From Xenococcus sp. PCC 7305 (GTDB taxonomy: Bacteria; Cyanobacteriota; Cyanobacteriia; Cyanobacteriales; Xenococcaceae), in the NCBI RefSeq assembly GCF_000332055.1, contig NZ_ALVZ01000220.1, positions 1 through 64,000 on the forward strand: DNA of 64,000 nt, read 5' to 3'. A program made the translations under genes and the position numbers. Shown here piece after piece: positions 32,547 through 42,101 of this stretch. The notes beneath the pieces are model-generated. The model did not search any database and was not told the origin of the DNA. It worked only from the letters and a program-made list of their open reading frames with translations. Positions within the stretch are counted from its first letter, which is position 1, and every line of letters begins with the position of its first letter.

Positions 32547-33284
32547 ATGACAAATACCTCAGACAAGAAACAAGGTGGCTTGACGCTAATTATTGCTTCA
32601 GTAATATTTCTCGCGATTATATCGCTATTGTGGGCATTACTAAATTATTTTCCTTCCTTTACCGGGGGCATTACCCCAAAGCAATCAGCTTTAACCGATC
32701 TGGGAAACACAATTGTGGTTTTTTCCTTTGTCTCCCTAGCACTTCAGAGTTCGCTAGGTGTTTTTGTTAGTAACTGGCGAGGAGAACAAAGCAGTCGAAA
32801 AACACGACTTGTTAGTAGTTTAAATCAAGATATTGGTGAAATTAAAGCTTTAATAAATCCCACCCCAGTTGTCGCCCCCGACAACTCTGTAAAAGATCCC
32901 TCAGCTTCATCTCCACAAGCTGATAAAACCATTAATGTAGTAGTAGTTCTTGACCCCAAGGAATTAGCCGAGAAAAAGGGAGAACTGAAAACTTTACAGG
33001 AAAAACTAGAAGTGGCTCAAGAGGATTTGGGTAAGTACAGAGATGAGACCAAAGCTGTTGTTTCTAGATTGAGCCTATTAGCTGGGGTTGTTATTAGTCT
33101 AGGGGGAATTCGAATCTTGCAGTCCTTTGCTGATGTCTCGCTTGTGGGGACACAACTATCTCTTTTCAATTCCATAGATGTTCTGCTTACTGGGGGACTA
33201 TTGGCGGGTGGCAGTGCAGGGGTTCACCGTCTTACCAAAGTCTATGAGGAAGTAACTAATGTTGATAAACAAGTGAAAAAATAG
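32547..33284 (+). CDS. Membrane protein with central coiled coil, unknown function
   Basis: A 245-residue protein with two N-terminal hydrophobic segments (LTLIIASVIFLAIISLLWALL and NTIVVFSFVSLALQSSLGVFV), a Pro/Ser/Asp-rich linker, a coiled coil (LAEKKGELKTLQEKLEVAQEDL) and two C-terminal hydrophobic segments. No catalytic motif or known family is recognised. The layout suggests two hairpin membrane anchors around a cytoplasmic coiled coil. It is divergent from cobJ. Confidence 0.7.
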   Translation: MTNTSDKKQGGLTLIIASVIFLAIISLLWALLNYFPSFTGGITPKQSALTDLGNTIVVFSFVSLALQSSLGVFVSNWRGEQSSRKTRLVSSLNQDIGEIKALINPTPVVAPDNSVKDPSASSPQADKTINVVVVLDPKELAEKKGELKTLQEKLEVAQEDLGKYRDETKAVVSRLSLLAGVVISLGGIRILQSFADVSLVGTQLSLFNSIDVLLTGGLLAGGSAGVHRLTKVYEEVTNVDKQVKK

Positions 33285-33476
33285 GCGGTTTAGGTATAAC
33301 CTGGCGCTATGCGGTCTCACAAATTCCTTGGCTGTGCGTTTCTCCACGCAGATTTCTTGGAGATCGCTTTTTGCCACAAAATAAATTCATGGATGCAAAG
33401 AAATCATAAAAGTAATGCTGATCTGCTGTCGATAGGTTTTAGCATGAAGGATAGAATTTCGAATGTTTATTAGCTA
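33285..33476. other. Gap with degenerate repeat-like sequence
   Basis: The segment around 33305-33375 is GC-richer than its surroundings (GCGGTCTCACAAATTCCTTG, then a CGTTTCTCCACGCAG palindrome-like piece) and ends in GATCGCTTTTTG. It looks like a decayed intergenic repeat. No gene is visible. Confidence 0.4.
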
Positions 33477-34103
33477 ATGAGTCAAGCTACTATTTACGAT
33501 AGTTGGGATTGGTTTTTTCCCCCTCAAAAAGACCAAGATAGTGAGTTGCTACAGCAATGGGGTTTCGTGCCTGGCATTAAGGATTTATTAGTGTTGCGTC
33601 AGGTACATGCCTTAGAACATGCCACAGTTTGGATGCTTAGCACTTTAGGTGGAGTAGCAGCTCACAGGAACTCTAGTAGTAGTGATGACAATGAAAACAT
33701 TGGTGGATTGTCAACAGAAAAAGGTTTTTTCCTCTATGGGGATATTAATCTTGAGCAGCTGAAAAAGGCAGTACATTTGGCTCTGGCTCGTCTCAAGAGG
33801 GGGGAATGGGATTTGGCGATTCATCCCCGTTGTGGAACAAATTCATCAGTGGCAGCATTGTTAACTACAGGAATGATTCTGACTACTCATTTAGTGTTAC
33901 CCCGAGAACCTATTGGGCAATTGGTTGGCATGGGATTGGCAACGGCAACGGCTAACTATTTTGCTCCCGATATAGGCATGATGGTGCAAAAATATATTAC
34001 GACAGCGATCCCGTTTAATTTAAAAATCTTAGAAATCGCCAAAAGTATTGATATGTGGGGCAATCAAGCATATTTTGTTGGCTTGCAATGGCAAACTTCG
34101 TAA
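33477..34103 (+). CDS. DUF6391-family protein
   Basis: A 208-residue protein. The core is LLVLRQVHALEHATVWMLS and IHPRCGTNSSVAALLTTGMILTTHLVLP, with hydrophobic C-terminal segments. The HALEHAT stretch resembles a metal-binding HxxxH, but I know of no described activity. Such proteins are widespread in cyanobacteria. It lies upstream of psaE on the same strand with an 85-base gap. Confidence 0.75.
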   Translation: MSQATIYDSWDWFFPPQKDQDSELLQQWGFVPGIKDLLVLRQVHALEHATVWMLSTLGGVAAHRNSSSSDDNENIGGLSTEKGFFLYGDINLEQLKKAVHLALARLKRGEWDLAIHPRCGTNSSVAALLTTGMILTTHLVLPREPIGQLVGMGLATATANYFAPDIGMMVQKYITTAIPFNLKILEIAKSIDMWGNQAYFVGLQWQTS

Positions 34104-34188
34104 TAAAAATTAAACTTGTGCTTAATCATGTACCCATCATCGAATAGTATCTTGGGAACAATGCTCATTTTTAAATAAAAAAAATACT

Positions 34189-34398
34189 ATGGCAATCAAA
34201 CGTGGTTCTAAAGTAAGAATTCTTCGTAAAGAGTCATACTGGTACCAAGATGTCGGTACTGTAGCTAGCGTCGACAAAAGTGGTATTCGTTACCCTGTGA
34301 TCGTTCGTTTTGATAGAGTTAACTATAACGGTATCAGCGGTTCTGCTACTGGCGTTAATACTAACAACTATGCTGAAAGTGAACTAGCAGAAGTTTAA
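34189..34398 (+). CDS. psaE: Photosystem I reaction centre subunit IV
   Basis: A 69-residue stromal-side photosystem I subunit with an SH3-like fold that helps ferredoxin docking and cyclic electron flow. The sequence [20 protein letters not shown], then [23 protein letters not shown] and [11 protein letters not shown] matches PsaE across its full length. It appears monocistronic. An AT-rich leader with a long A run precedes the ATG without a clear Shine-Dalgarno sequence. Confidence 0.98.
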   Translation: MAIKRGSKVRILRKESYWYQDVGTVASVDKSGIRYPVIVRFDRVNYNGISGSATGVNTNNYAESELAEV

Positions 34399-34400
34399 TC

Positions 34401-34430
34401 GAAGGCAGAAGGCAGAGGGCAGAAGGCAGA
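34401..34430. repeat. Heptamer tandem repeat (GGCAGAR)
   Basis: GAAGGCAGAAGGCAGAGGGC and a following AGAAGGCAGA are four 7-base units directly after the psaE stop codon. Confidence 0.85.
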
Positions 34431-34543
34431 TGAGTAATTGTTTCCTTCTAGCGCATTCCTTGCGTAACAAGTAAAAAGTTTTATACTTAATTACCTTACT
34501 ACTTATTACTTCCGCACAGCGGGATAAGGAGGTCGCCTGAGCT

Positions 34544-35392
34544 TTGCCTGAATTACCAGAAGTAGAAACTGTCCGTCGTGGATTGGACAAATTAACTACG
34601 AATCAATTTATAGAGGGAAGTGCAGTCTTGTTACCAAGGACAGTTGCTTACCCTCTTTCTGTTGCCGAATTTGATAACAGTATCTTGGGAGCTGCGATCG
34701 CGTCTTGGCAAAGACGAGGCAAATATTTAATTGCTGAATTAATAGATAAATCAAAAAAACCCGCAGGATATTTGGGTGTACATCTGCGCATGACTGGTCA
34801 GCTACTCTGGCTAAAACAATCTGAGCCCCTACAGAAACATACTCGGGTACGTTTATTTTTTCCTGGTAATCAAGAATTGCGTTTTGTCGATACTCGAACC
34901 TTTGGCAAGTTCTGGTTAGTTCCCCCAGCATCATCACCAGAAACGATTATTACAGGATTGCAAAAATTGGGCCCTGAACCTTTCGCGACAGAATTCACCA
35001 GTGCCTATCTTGCGGCAAAATTGAGCAAGCGTCGCCGTAATATTAAGACTTTACTTCTAGATCAAAATATCGTGGCCGGAATCGGCAATATTTACGCCGA
35101 TGAAACTCTCTTCAAAAGTCAGATTCGACCCGAAACCTTAGCGACAGATTTAACAGTTGCTCAAATAGATAAGCTTCATGCAGCAATTATTGAGGTTTTG
35201 GAAATCGCGATCGCCCAAGGAGGAACCACTTTTAGCGATTTTCTGAATTTATTAGGAGTCAACGGCAATTATGGTAATTCGGCATTAGTTTACGGTCGGC
35301 AAGGAGAACCCTGCCGAGTATGCAATACTCCTATTGAGAAAATCAAATTAGGAGGCCGGTCCTCGCATTTTTGTCCGAAATGTCAGGAATAG
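34544..35392 (+). CDS. mutM: Formamidopyrimidine-DNA glycosylase
   Basis: A 282-residue Fpg/MutM that excises 8-oxoguanine. It begins with a TTG start followed by PELPEVETVRRGL (catalytic Pro2, Glu3), preceded by an excellent AAGGAGGT at 34526-34533, so the non-ATG start is well supported. Other features are GKYLIAEL (Lys57 region), HLRMTGQL, the helix-two-turn-helix QNIVAGIGNIYADE, and a C-terminal zinc finger CRVCNTPIEKI...FCPKC. All catalytic parts are intact. It fits an organism with oxidative DNA damage from photosynthesis. Confidence 0.96.
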   Translation: MPELPEVETVRRGLDKLTTNQFIEGSAVLLPRTVAYPLSVAEFDNSILGAAIASWQRRGKYLIAELIDKSKKPAGYLGVHLRMTGQLLWLKQSEPLQKHTRVRLFFPGNQELRFVDTRTFGKFWLVPPASSPETIITGLQKLGPEPFATEFTSAYLAAKLSKRRRNIKTLLLDQNIVAGIGNIYADETLFKSQIRPETLATDLTVAQIDKLHAAIIEVLEIAIAQGGTTFSDFLNLLGVNGNYGNSALVYGRQGEPCRVCNTPIEKIKLGGRSSHFCPKCQE

Positions 35393-35399
35393 AATCAAG

Positions 35400-35428
35400 A
35401 TGAGGGATGAAGGATAAAGGATGAGGAA
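35400..35428. repeat. Degenerate heptamer repeat (GGATGAR)
   Basis: ATGAGGGATGAAGGATAAAG and a following GATGAGG, after mutM. Weakly periodic 7-base units, purine rich. Confidence 0.6.
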
Positions 35429-35456
35429 AAAGATTGCAACTGATAACTGATAATTG

Positions 35457-36794
35457 TCAAAGAGCTCCTGCTGCTGTTTTATCAAATACTCCAGCTCCCA
35501 GATGGCTCGTGATATTAATTGCTTGCAAGACGGCTTTGCCTTCTGCTCCTTCAGGATAATCAATCACTGTGACTGCACCATTGCCTTGTTTAATATTCCA
35601 GAAATTGTCTGGTTGTAAACCTAATAAAGAACAAATCAATACTTTATTGATCGCATCATGGGCAACGACAATTCCTGTGCGAGGAGATTCGCTATTGCTG
35701 TAGTTAGCGACGATTTTTGACCAAGCGGCGATCGCTCTATCCCAAACCTGCTGGAGATTCTCGCCTTCAGGCATTTGCACAGTTTCGGGTTTATCTTTCC
35801 ATTGTTGTAATAATCCTGGAAAGCCCGCTTCGATTTCTGCTTCTAATTTGCCTTCCCACAAGCCATGACAGATTTCTACCAATTCCGAAGTAGTCTCCAA
35901 ACTTACTCCAGGATGATGTTCTAGGATAATTTCTGCTGTCTCTTTGGGGCGAGACATGGAGCTAGATACGGCAAAATCAATCTCGATGTCTTTCAGGAAT
36001 TCTCCTGCCTTTCTTCCTTGGGCTTTGCCATTTTCGTTGAGGGGAATATCCTTAATTCCTTGGAAACGAGATTCTTTGTTCCACTGGGTTTCTCCGTGAC
36101 GTACTAGTAGCAAACGGGGCCCTTGATGGGGTTTACGATAGGAAGGGACTGGCAAACCAAGATGGGAAGTTTGGTTGAGAGATTCAATTTGTACCGAATC
36201 ACCAAAATCACCACTGAAATTGAGGACAGTCAAGCCGCAGTTGGACTGTTGAATAGAATGATACCTTTCGGGAGGAATGCCCACCGCCGACATAATTAAG
36301 CAGCGATTGATACCATTATGAGCCGTAATTAAAATTGTTTTCCCTTGATTCTGGGCGATAGCATCTTGCCAAAAGCCTTTTGCTTGTTCGTAAAGAGAGA
36401 GGACGGGATAATATTCTTGTCCATCGTTTAAGACCATTTTGAATTGATGAGGCTGTTGTTTCCAATGGCTATATTCGGTGGGATATTTGTCTAATACTTC
36501 TTGCTTTTGCATCTTTTCCCACAAAGGTAAATCGATTTCCATCAATTGTTCTGTAGGTTGCAGAGCAGGAGGATTATTTAAACAGGAATGAATAATCTCG
36601 GCTGTCTGTTTTGCTCGCTGTAGGGGACTGCAATAGAAAGCATCTACTTTGATGTTGCTCAATGCCTGACCGGCATTTTTGGCATCGGCAATACCTTTTT
36701 CTGTCAAAACCGACTCATCGCAACGACCTTGAATTATTTTCTTGGCATTGTAAGTGCTTTGTCCGTGGCGAACAATAATGACGCGAGTAGCCAA
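35457..36794 (-). CDS. Tandem histidine phosphatase (two phosphoglycerate-mutase-like domains)
   Basis: A 445-residue protein with two histidine-phosphatase domains. The first starts MATRVIIVRHGQSTYNAKKI (catalytic His near residue 10) and has LITAHNGINRCL; the second starts RLLLVRHGETQWNKESRF near residue 229 and has GIVVAHDAINKVL. Both RHG motifs and second histidines are present, so both may be active. The start is TTG with GAGAGG upstream. Cyanobacterial relatives act as phosphoserine or sugar-phosphate phosphatases; the exact substrate is not clear from sequence. Confidence 0.92.
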   Translation of the reverse strand: MATRVIIVRHGQSTYNAKKIIQGRCDESVLTEKGIADAKNAGQALSNIKVDAFYCSPLQRAKQTAEIIHSCLNNPPALQPTEQLMEIDLPLWEKMQKQEVLDKYPTEYSHWKQQPHQFKMVLNDGQEYYPVLSLYEQAKGFWQDAIAQNQGKTILITAHNGINRCLIMSAVGIPPERYHSIQQSNCGLTVLNFSGDFGDSVQIESLNQTSHLGLPVPSYRKPHQGPRLLLVRHGETQWNKESRFQGIKDIPLNENGKAQGRKAGEFLKDIEIDFAVSSSMSRPKETAEIILEHHPGVSLETTSELVEICHGLWEGKLEAEIEAGFPGLLQQWKDKPETVQMPEGENLQQVWDRAIAAWSKIVANYSNSESPRTGIVVAHDAINKVLICSLLGLQPDNFWNIKQGNGAVTVIDYPEGAEGKAVLQAINITSHLGAGVFDKTAAGAL

Positions 36795-36943
36795 TTCCTT
36801 TTTCCTCTCTATGATCTTTACAAATGTCTCTAAAGATTCTAGCTGATGGAGTCTTTAGTTTAAGAAACAATCTCTTTTTTATAGGAGTTGATGGGTTTTG
36901 CGATCGCTGTTTATAAGTTGCTTTTGGGTTTTAGGGAATGTGA

Positions 36944-36992
36944 GTTTGTCTCGCGCAGAGACGTGGAGGCACAGAGAGAAAGAGAGCAAGAG
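36944..36992 (+). repeat. Decayed dispersed repeat, CTCGCGCAAAGACGCAAAG family
   Basis: GTTTGTCTCGCGCAGAGACG followed by purine-rich degenerate units. Related to the copies at 4255, 37434 and 45902. Confidence 0.55.
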
Positions 36993-36994
36993 AA

Positions 36995-37303
36995 TCACTG
37001 TTCATAGATTATCTGTGAGTTTCCGAGAATGTTGTTTTTTCGTATCCAATTATGACTTTGTTCAATAGCTGCTTTGGTTACTACATCAACGGGTCGATTA
37101 AATAATTGACTGAATTCTTGTTCAAGGTCATCGAGATCGAAGAAGGTGATTTTCGCATCTTCGGCAAAAGAAACTAAGATATCTATGTCGCTATTAAAGT
37201 TGAAATCTTCGCGTAATACTGAACCGAATAAAGCTAGTTCGACTATTTGCCAGTGTTGACAAATTTTTGATATTTTTTCAGTTTCTAAATTGATATTATT
37301 CAT
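36995..37303 (-). CDS. MNT-domain nucleotidyltransferase, orphan
   Basis: A 102-residue minimal nucleotidyltransferase with the motif LFGSVLREDFNFNSDIDILVSF (GS...DxD), the active site of MNT-type enzymes. Such proteins usually act as antitoxins that AMPylate a HEPN RNase partner. No HEPN-like gene lies beside it, so either the partner is elsewhere, was lost, or the protein works alone. It is flanked by two dispersed repeats, which suggests local rearrangement. Confidence 0.85.
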   Translation of the reverse strand: MNNINLETEKISKICQHWQIVELALFGSVLREDFNFNSDIDILVSFAEDAKITFFDLDDLEQEFSQLFNRPVDVVTKAAIEQSHNWIRKNNILGNSQIIYEQ

Positions 37304-37433
37304 TTCATGTTGGTTTATTTATTATTCTCATCGGTGTTGCTGAATTAATTTTCTTATACCGCTTAACTATAGGTTTTAGGCTGTTTACTTGGCTATTCAT
37401 TATGAAGTAAAATTACTTTAAACATGAAAAAGA

Positions 37434-37477
37434 TTCTTTGTGTCTTTCTTTGCGCCTTTGCGTCTTTGCGCGAGATA
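37434..37477 (-). repeat. Dispersed repeat, CTTTGCGTCTTTGCGCGAGA family (reverse)
   Basis: CTTTGCGCCTTTGCGTCTTT followed by GCGCGAGATAATAAA is the reverse complement of the 4255 repeat, located between the MNT gene and the TPR gene. Confidence 0.7.
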
Positions 37478-37506
37478 ATAAACCATATTTGAATTCAGCA
37501 ATATCT

Positions 37507-38766
37507 TTACATCTTACCTCTTAGCTCTCTAATTTGGGTTTGAAAATACTCCGTACGATAGTTGAGTAATTGGGCAAATTCTAAACCCTGACTGTAATAA
37601 TTCAATGCTTGATCATAATCATTTTGTAATAAGTAAAGTTCGCCCAGGCGATCGCAAATATTAAGTAAAGCGTAGGCATTATTAGCTTGCTCTTGAACCT
37701 CAAACAACTGTAAATAGGTTTGCGTTGCCAATATTAATTGATCGCTAGTTTGATAAAGTATTGCCAGTTTTTCTAGAGATTCATTAGCTAAAGCAATTTG
37801 TTGTAAATATTGAGCCAGAATAAAAGCTTCTTGATAGGATTTTTGAGCTAATTCTAGTTCGTCAATTGCCTGATAATCTGCGGCTAAAGAGATTTTGAGG
37901 CTAGCTATTTGTTCTGGTTGCTCTTGCTCAGCATATTTTTCTACAAGCTGCTCTTTAATCACAATTGCTTTTTCTGGCTGCTTCGAACTATCGTAGATAT
38001 CTACTAACTTTAGTAAATAAGTTTGTTGTAAGTCTGGTTCATCGAGAGAAATATCTTTAATATCCTGTTGCACAAGAGATAGTAACTCTTCGTAAACAAT
38101 TCCTGCTTCGACATAATCAAATTTTGCCAGATAAAGATCACCTAAAATAGTTAGAAGTTCTTCTTCCTCTTCTGGATTATCTTCTTTTCGAATCTCAGTT
38201 AGAATCTGCTCATAAATATTGACTGCCCGATCCAGGTATCGAATTTCTTGATAAGCCGTTCCCAGATTGGTAAATAATTCTAGATCGCGATTATCAGCGG
38301 CGGTCGCCTCTTGTTCAATGACACTTAGGCGACGAGCTATAACCCGTAAATTTTCCCCGAGATTTTCTTGCCATGCGATCGCACCTATTCTGCCAAGATC
38401 GACAATTTCTTCGTTTAGTCCAATAGCTTTTTGTAATCTCAACTCTCGAAACCACAGTTCAAAAGCTAGCTCAACATTTCCTTGTGCCAGCTGATTTTTG
38501 GCCTCTTGATCTATTTCGATAATGGCATTTCTCACCCGCGTTTTTTCTAATGGGGTTAATTCTCTTTTGACATTTAATGGCGGCAATAAAGGATCGCTTT
38601 GAGGAGTCGCTAAAGGGTCGAAAACATCTGTTTGCGCAATAACTATTTTCTGGTGGATCGTGCTCGGAACTACAATGCCAAGGATAGTTAAGAGTACTAT
38701 GGTTGAATGTTTAATGATTTCTGAAAATATGCGATCGCTTGACACTAGATTATTCAATAATTGCAA
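37507..38766 (-). CDS. Tetratricopeptide repeat protein, exported or membrane-anchored
   Basis: A 419-residue protein with a hydrophobic N-terminal segment (IIKHSTIVLLTILGIVVPSTI) followed by a helical body. Several degenerate TPR units can be seen (FTNLGTAYQEIRYLDRAVNI, LLTILGDLYLAKFDYVEAGI, LGELYLLQNDYDQALNYYSQG). Such repeats mediate protein-protein contacts; no enzymatic domain is present. The start codon is TTG at 38766; GTG at 38745 is an alternative. Function unknown. Confidence 0.8.
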   Translation of the reverse strand: MQLLNNLVSSDRIFSEIIKHSTIVLLTILGIVVPSTIHQKIVIAQTDVFDPLATPQSDPLLPPLNVKRELTPLEKTRVRNAIIEIDQEAKNQLAQGNVELAFELWFRELRLQKAIGLNEEIVDLGRIGAIAWQENLGENLRVIARRLSVIEQEATAADNRDLELFTNLGTAYQEIRYLDRAVNIYEQILTEIRKEDNPEEEEELLTILGDLYLAKFDYVEAGIVYEELLSLVQQDIKDISLDEPDLQQTYLLKLVDIYDSSKQPEKAIVIKEQLVEKYAEQEQPEQIASLKISLAADYQAIDELELAQKSYQEAFILAQYLQQIALANESLEKLAILYQTSDQLILATQTYLQLFEVQEQANNAYALLNICDRLGELYLLQNDYDQALNYYSQGLEFAQLLNYRTEYFQTQIRELRGKM

Positions 38767-38877
38767 ATGGACAATGGATGATTTAAAACCACCTCTTTTT
38801 TTAGGAATTACTAATAAAATTTCCTTTTCGCTTTAATATGAGGACTGTACCGCCAAGCTTATAGTTTCCCTGACATA

Positions 38878-40008
38878 ATGAATGTTTTCCGCTTGCCTTT
38901 AATTCGTTCCTTATGCTGTCTAATCATACTATTTTCTGTCACCGCCTGTAGTCTGCCACCTCGGGTCATGGCGCAGGACAGAATGTTCCTCGATCTATCC
39001 TTAGAATTTCTCGACAGTTACGAATTACCGCCAACCACCTTTGAAGATACCATAGTTGGCGGGTTGTCTGCGATCGCCTATGACAAAGTCTCGGATTTGT
39101 TTTACGTTTTATCTGATGATCGTAGTGAAAGGGGAGCGGCAAGATTTTATACTATGAAGTTAAATCTCCAAGCTAATGATAATGATGAAATTTCTATTGA
39201 AAATATCACAGTAGAAAATGTCACTTTCCTCAAAGATCACAATGGCAATTTCTTTGCAGAAGGAACGATTGATCCAGAAGGGCTTGCCCTATCTCCCAGA
39301 GGCACAATCTTTATCTCTAGTGAGGGTGCACCTGATAACCAGATTAATCCTTTCATTGGTGAATTTGATTTACAAACAGGAAAGCTAAAGTCTACTGTCC
39401 CACTTTCTCCAAAATATTTTCCTGAAGAAAATCAGGGCATCCAAAAAAATCTCGCTTTTGAATCTTTGGCTATCAAGCCATTGGGTTTGCCTCAAGATCC
39501 TTTTCGATTATTTACTGCGATCGAATCATCATTAATTCAAGATCAAACCGAAGAGGAAAATGCCAGGATTCGTTTTTTGCATTATGTAATCAATCCTATT
39601 GGCAGTCCAATTGTAGTGGCCGAGAATTTATATTTACTAGAACCAGATGAGCCGGAAACGATTTCTAATGGTTTAACAGAATTATTGACTCTCGATCAAG
39701 AAGGCTATTTTCTTAGTTTGGAGCGTACTTTTGGCTTTACTGGTGCAGGAGCCAAAATATTTCAAGTGGTCGCAGGGAATGCTAATGATACTTATACGAT
39801 TGACAGTCTTAAGGATATCTCTGATATCCAACCTCTAAATAAGGATTTACTTTTAGATTTACAAGATTTGGGGATTTATCTCGATAATCTGGAAGGAATG
39901 ACGATGGGGCCTCGGTTACCCGATGGGAGTAATAGTTTAATTCTTGTTAGTGATAATAATTTTAGTGAGGATCAAGTTACTCAGTTTTTACTGTTTCGTT
40001 TCAACTAA
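38878..40008 (+). CDS. Phytase-like esterase-family lipoprotein
   Basis: A 376-residue protein with a lipoprotein signal (LIILFSVTACSLPP, lipobox Cys near 24). The rest matches the PF13449 'esterase-like activity of phytase' family: GGLSAIAYDKVSDLFYVLSDDRSERG, IDPEGLALSPRGTIFISSEG, NLAFESLAIKP, NLEGMTMGPRLPDGSNSLILVSDNNF. These are beta-propeller proteins. Substrate is not known; a role in releasing phosphate from organic phosphate outside the inner membrane is plausible. Confidence 0.9.
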   Translation: MNVFRLPLIRSLCCLIILFSVTACSLPPRVMAQDRMFLDLSLEFLDSYELPPTTFEDTIVGGLSAIAYDKVSDLFYVLSDDRSERGAARFYTMKLNLQANDNDEISIENITVENVTFLKDHNGNFFAEGTIDPEGLALSPRGTIFISSEGAPDNQINPFIGEFDLQTGKLKSTVPLSPKYFPEENQGIQKNLAFESLAIKPLGLPQDPFRLFTAIESSLIQDQTEEENARIRFLHYVINPIGSPIVVAENLYLLEPDEPETISNGLTELLTLDQEGYFLSLERTFGFTGAGAKIFQVVAGNANDTYTIDSLKDISDIQPLNKDLLLDLQDLGIYLDNLEGMTMGPRLPDGSNSLILVSDNNFSEDQVTQFLLFRFN

Positions 40009-40010
40009 TA

Positions 40011-40322
40011 CTATAAATCCTTATCATAAATAAGCATCGCTTCTGCTAGAACTTGCTCGCGAAAATAGCGACTTAAACCTGCTGGAGTTCTTAAATCTAT
40101 TTTGCGGTTGATCATATTTGATAACTCATCTTCCATCGTAATGATAGCTAAACCAGGGGTTTTGCCCCGTTCAAACTCCACCAAAACATCAACATCACTT
40201 TCTCTTGTAAAATGATCTGTCAACACCGAACCAAATAAGGACAATTTGTGGATCGAGTGGCGTTGACAAAATTGTTTAATTTCTTCTTGAGACAAATTAA
40301 TGGGAAGTTTTTTTTGTTTCAT
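40011..40322 (-). CDS. MNT-domain nucleotidyltransferase, orphan
   Basis: A 103-residue nucleotidyltransferase: LPINLSQEEIKQFCQRHSIH, LFGSVLTDHFTRESDVDVLVEFE and the substrate-binding RKIDLRTPAGLSRYFREQVL. I start it at 40322 because the longer frame to 40460 has no family similarity. No adjacent HEPN partner is found. It is a distant paralogue of the gene at 36995 and may be the remnant or solo form of a HEPN-MNT toxin-antitoxin pair. Confidence 0.87.
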   Translation of the reverse strand: MKQKKLPINLSQEEIKQFCQRHSIHKLSLFGSVLTDHFTRESDVDVLVEFERGKTPGLAIITMEDELSNMINRKIDLRTPAGLSRYFREQVLAEAMLIYDKDL

Positions 40323-40514
40323 AGTCAAAACTTCTGACTGATATTTTTTTAGAGGCTTGAATCGCAGGCTAAGAATCACCATTCTCCATTTTAAGAGTAA
40401 CCCATTCCTTCGTAACTCGATTGGTGGTGCTGTGGTGTTCGAGTGCATTACGCTAATCAAGACTCATTACAAAAATTAATCTCATTGAGGAAGATTTCAA
40501 GAGCTCTCGATATT

Positions 40515-40811
40515 CTAAGATTCCTGGAATAACTGTTCAAGTCGCGAGACACGCTTTTGAAGCAAATAAAAGTTATTTAACAAATCACTATAGTTAGAGG
40601 CTAAATTTTTTAAAGTCTCAATCTCCCTATCATGGAAATGAAGGCGAGAACTACTACTGATAGCTAAAGTATCTTTATCTATACATTTGCCCATTAGATC
40701 TTCAATGGCTGAAGAGAGACTGACATTTTCGCGATCGCATAAAGCTTGGAAATCATTTTTCAGCTGAGGCTCTACATTTACTTTTAGTTGGATACTTCTC
40801 GTATTAGACAT
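40515..40811 (-). CDS. Ribbon-helix-helix-like small protein with C-terminal coiled coil
   Basis: A 98-residue protein. The N-terminal IQLKVNVEPQLKNDFQALCD ... VSLSSAIEDLMGKCI follows the ribbon-helix-helix pattern of CopG or antitoxin-type DNA-binding proteins. The C-terminus is a coiled coil (LLNNFYLLQKRVSRLEQLF). The start at 40811 (MSNTRS) is preferred to a TTG at 40832. No toxin gene is adjacent. Confidence 0.65.
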   Translation of the reverse strand: MSNTRSIQLKVNVEPQLKNDFQALCDRENVSLSSAIEDLMGKCIDKDTLAISSSSRLHFHDREIETLKNLASNYSDLLNNFYLLQKRVSRLEQLFQES

Positions 40812-41003
40812 AGTCGTTTTATTGGGGTTCAATTATAATACTATACCTTTAATTTTTGATTAAATACTTTTATTAATGTAATTTTTTAATTAGGCGCACG
40901 AATAGATTTTAAGTTCTGCCTAGACAAATAAAATGATTTTGGGCTGGAAAATGATATTCTACTATCCGTAAAGAAGTCTTTAATAATAAAAACCACTACA
41001 CTG

Positions 41004-42059
41004 ATGAAACCAGACTCCCTTGATCCATCGGTTGATCTTTCAAGCTTGCTACAACAACTTTTGGACAAACAATCCCTTTCTCAAGCTCAAGCCGCTCAAC
41101 TCATGACAGGATGGCTCAAAGAGGAGATTCCCCCCGTATTATCAGGGGCAATTTTGGCAGCAATTCAAGCCAAGCAAGTATCTGCTTCCGAATTGGCAGG
41201 GATGGCGCAAGTTTTAAAAGCCCAATCGCTACAACAAAAAGAGATTACTCATCATGTTCCCGTTGTTGATACCTGTGGTACCGGAGGCGATGGCGCATCT
41301 ACTTTTAATATTTCGACCGCTGTTGCTTTCGTCACTGCTGCTGCCGGGGTTAAAGTTGCAAAACATGGTAATCGTTCGGCTTCGAGCAAAGTTGGTTCAG
41401 CCGATGTGTTGGAATATCTAGGAGTAAAATTGACAGCTTCGAGTGAAAAGGTGCGATCGGCACTGGAGGAAGTGGGTATTACCTTCTTGTTCGCTCCAGG
41501 TTGGCATCCTGCAATGAAAGGAGTCGCCCCTTTACGGAAAACTCTTAAGGTGAGAACTGTATTTAATTTATTAGGGCCTTTGGTCAATCCTCTATGCCCC
41601 ACAGGTCAAGTGATTGGGGTTTATGATGGTGCTTTTGTCGCAACTATGGCAGAGGCTCTGAATATCTTAGGAACTCCCAGCGCGATCGCGCTACATGGCA
41701 GAGAAAAACTTGATGAAGCTGGATTAGGAGATGTCACAGATATCGCAATGCTCAAAGATGGCAAAGTAACTTTATCTAGTGTTGACCCCCAGGAGTTGGG
41801 TTTCACCTCGGCATCTTTAGAGGCTTTGAAGGGTGGAGAAGTGATTGAGAATGCCTCAATTTTGCAGAATGTTCTCCAAGGAAAAGGTACTAGGGCTCAA
41901 CAAGATGCAGTGGCTTTAAATGCATCCTTTGCCTTGCAAGTAGGAGAAGCTGTCAAGTTTGGCGATCACGGGCAGGGAGTTGCTAAAGCCCGCGAGATCA
42001 TTGCTAGTGGTGCGGCTTGGACTAAATTAGAAGAATTAGTTAAATTTTTGGATAGTTAA
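41004..42059 (+). CDS. trpD: Anthranilate phosphoribosyltransferase
   Basis: A 351-residue TrpD that transfers phosphoribose from PRPP to anthranilate in tryptophan synthesis. The glycine-rich PRPP loop [20 protein letters not shown] is intact, as are [50 protein letters not shown] and [17 protein letters not shown]. Length is standard. It appears alone, as usual for cyanobacterial trp genes. Confidence 0.97.
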   Translation: MKPDSLDPSVDLSSLLQQLLDKQSLSQAQAAQLMTGWLKEEIPPVLSGAILAAIQAKQVSASELAGMAQVLKAQSLQQKEITHHVPVVDTCGTGGDGASTFNISTAVAFVTAAAGVKVAKHGNRSASSKVGSADVLEYLGVKLTASSEKVRSALEEVGITFLFAPGWHPAMKGVAPLRKTLKVRTVFNLLGPLVNPLCPTGQVIGVYDGAFVATMAEALNILGTPSAIALHGREKLDEAGLGDVTDIAMLKDGKVTLSSVDPQELGFTSASLEALKGGEVIENASILQNVLQGKGTRAQQDAVALNASFALQVGEAVKFGDHGQGVAKAREIIASGAAWTKLEELVKFLDS

Positions 42060-42101
42060 AACAAAGCCAATAAGGAGAAGTAGAATTTATTCATCTGCCA
42101 T

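Noticed and set aside
35348-35563. A 71-codon minus-strand frame across the end of the histidine phosphatase
   Set aside because: It is a shadow frame overlapping two real genes with no start context.
40323-40460. N-terminal extension of the MNT gene at 40011
   Set aside because: The extra 46 residues lack similarity to the family, and a proper ATG lies at 40322.
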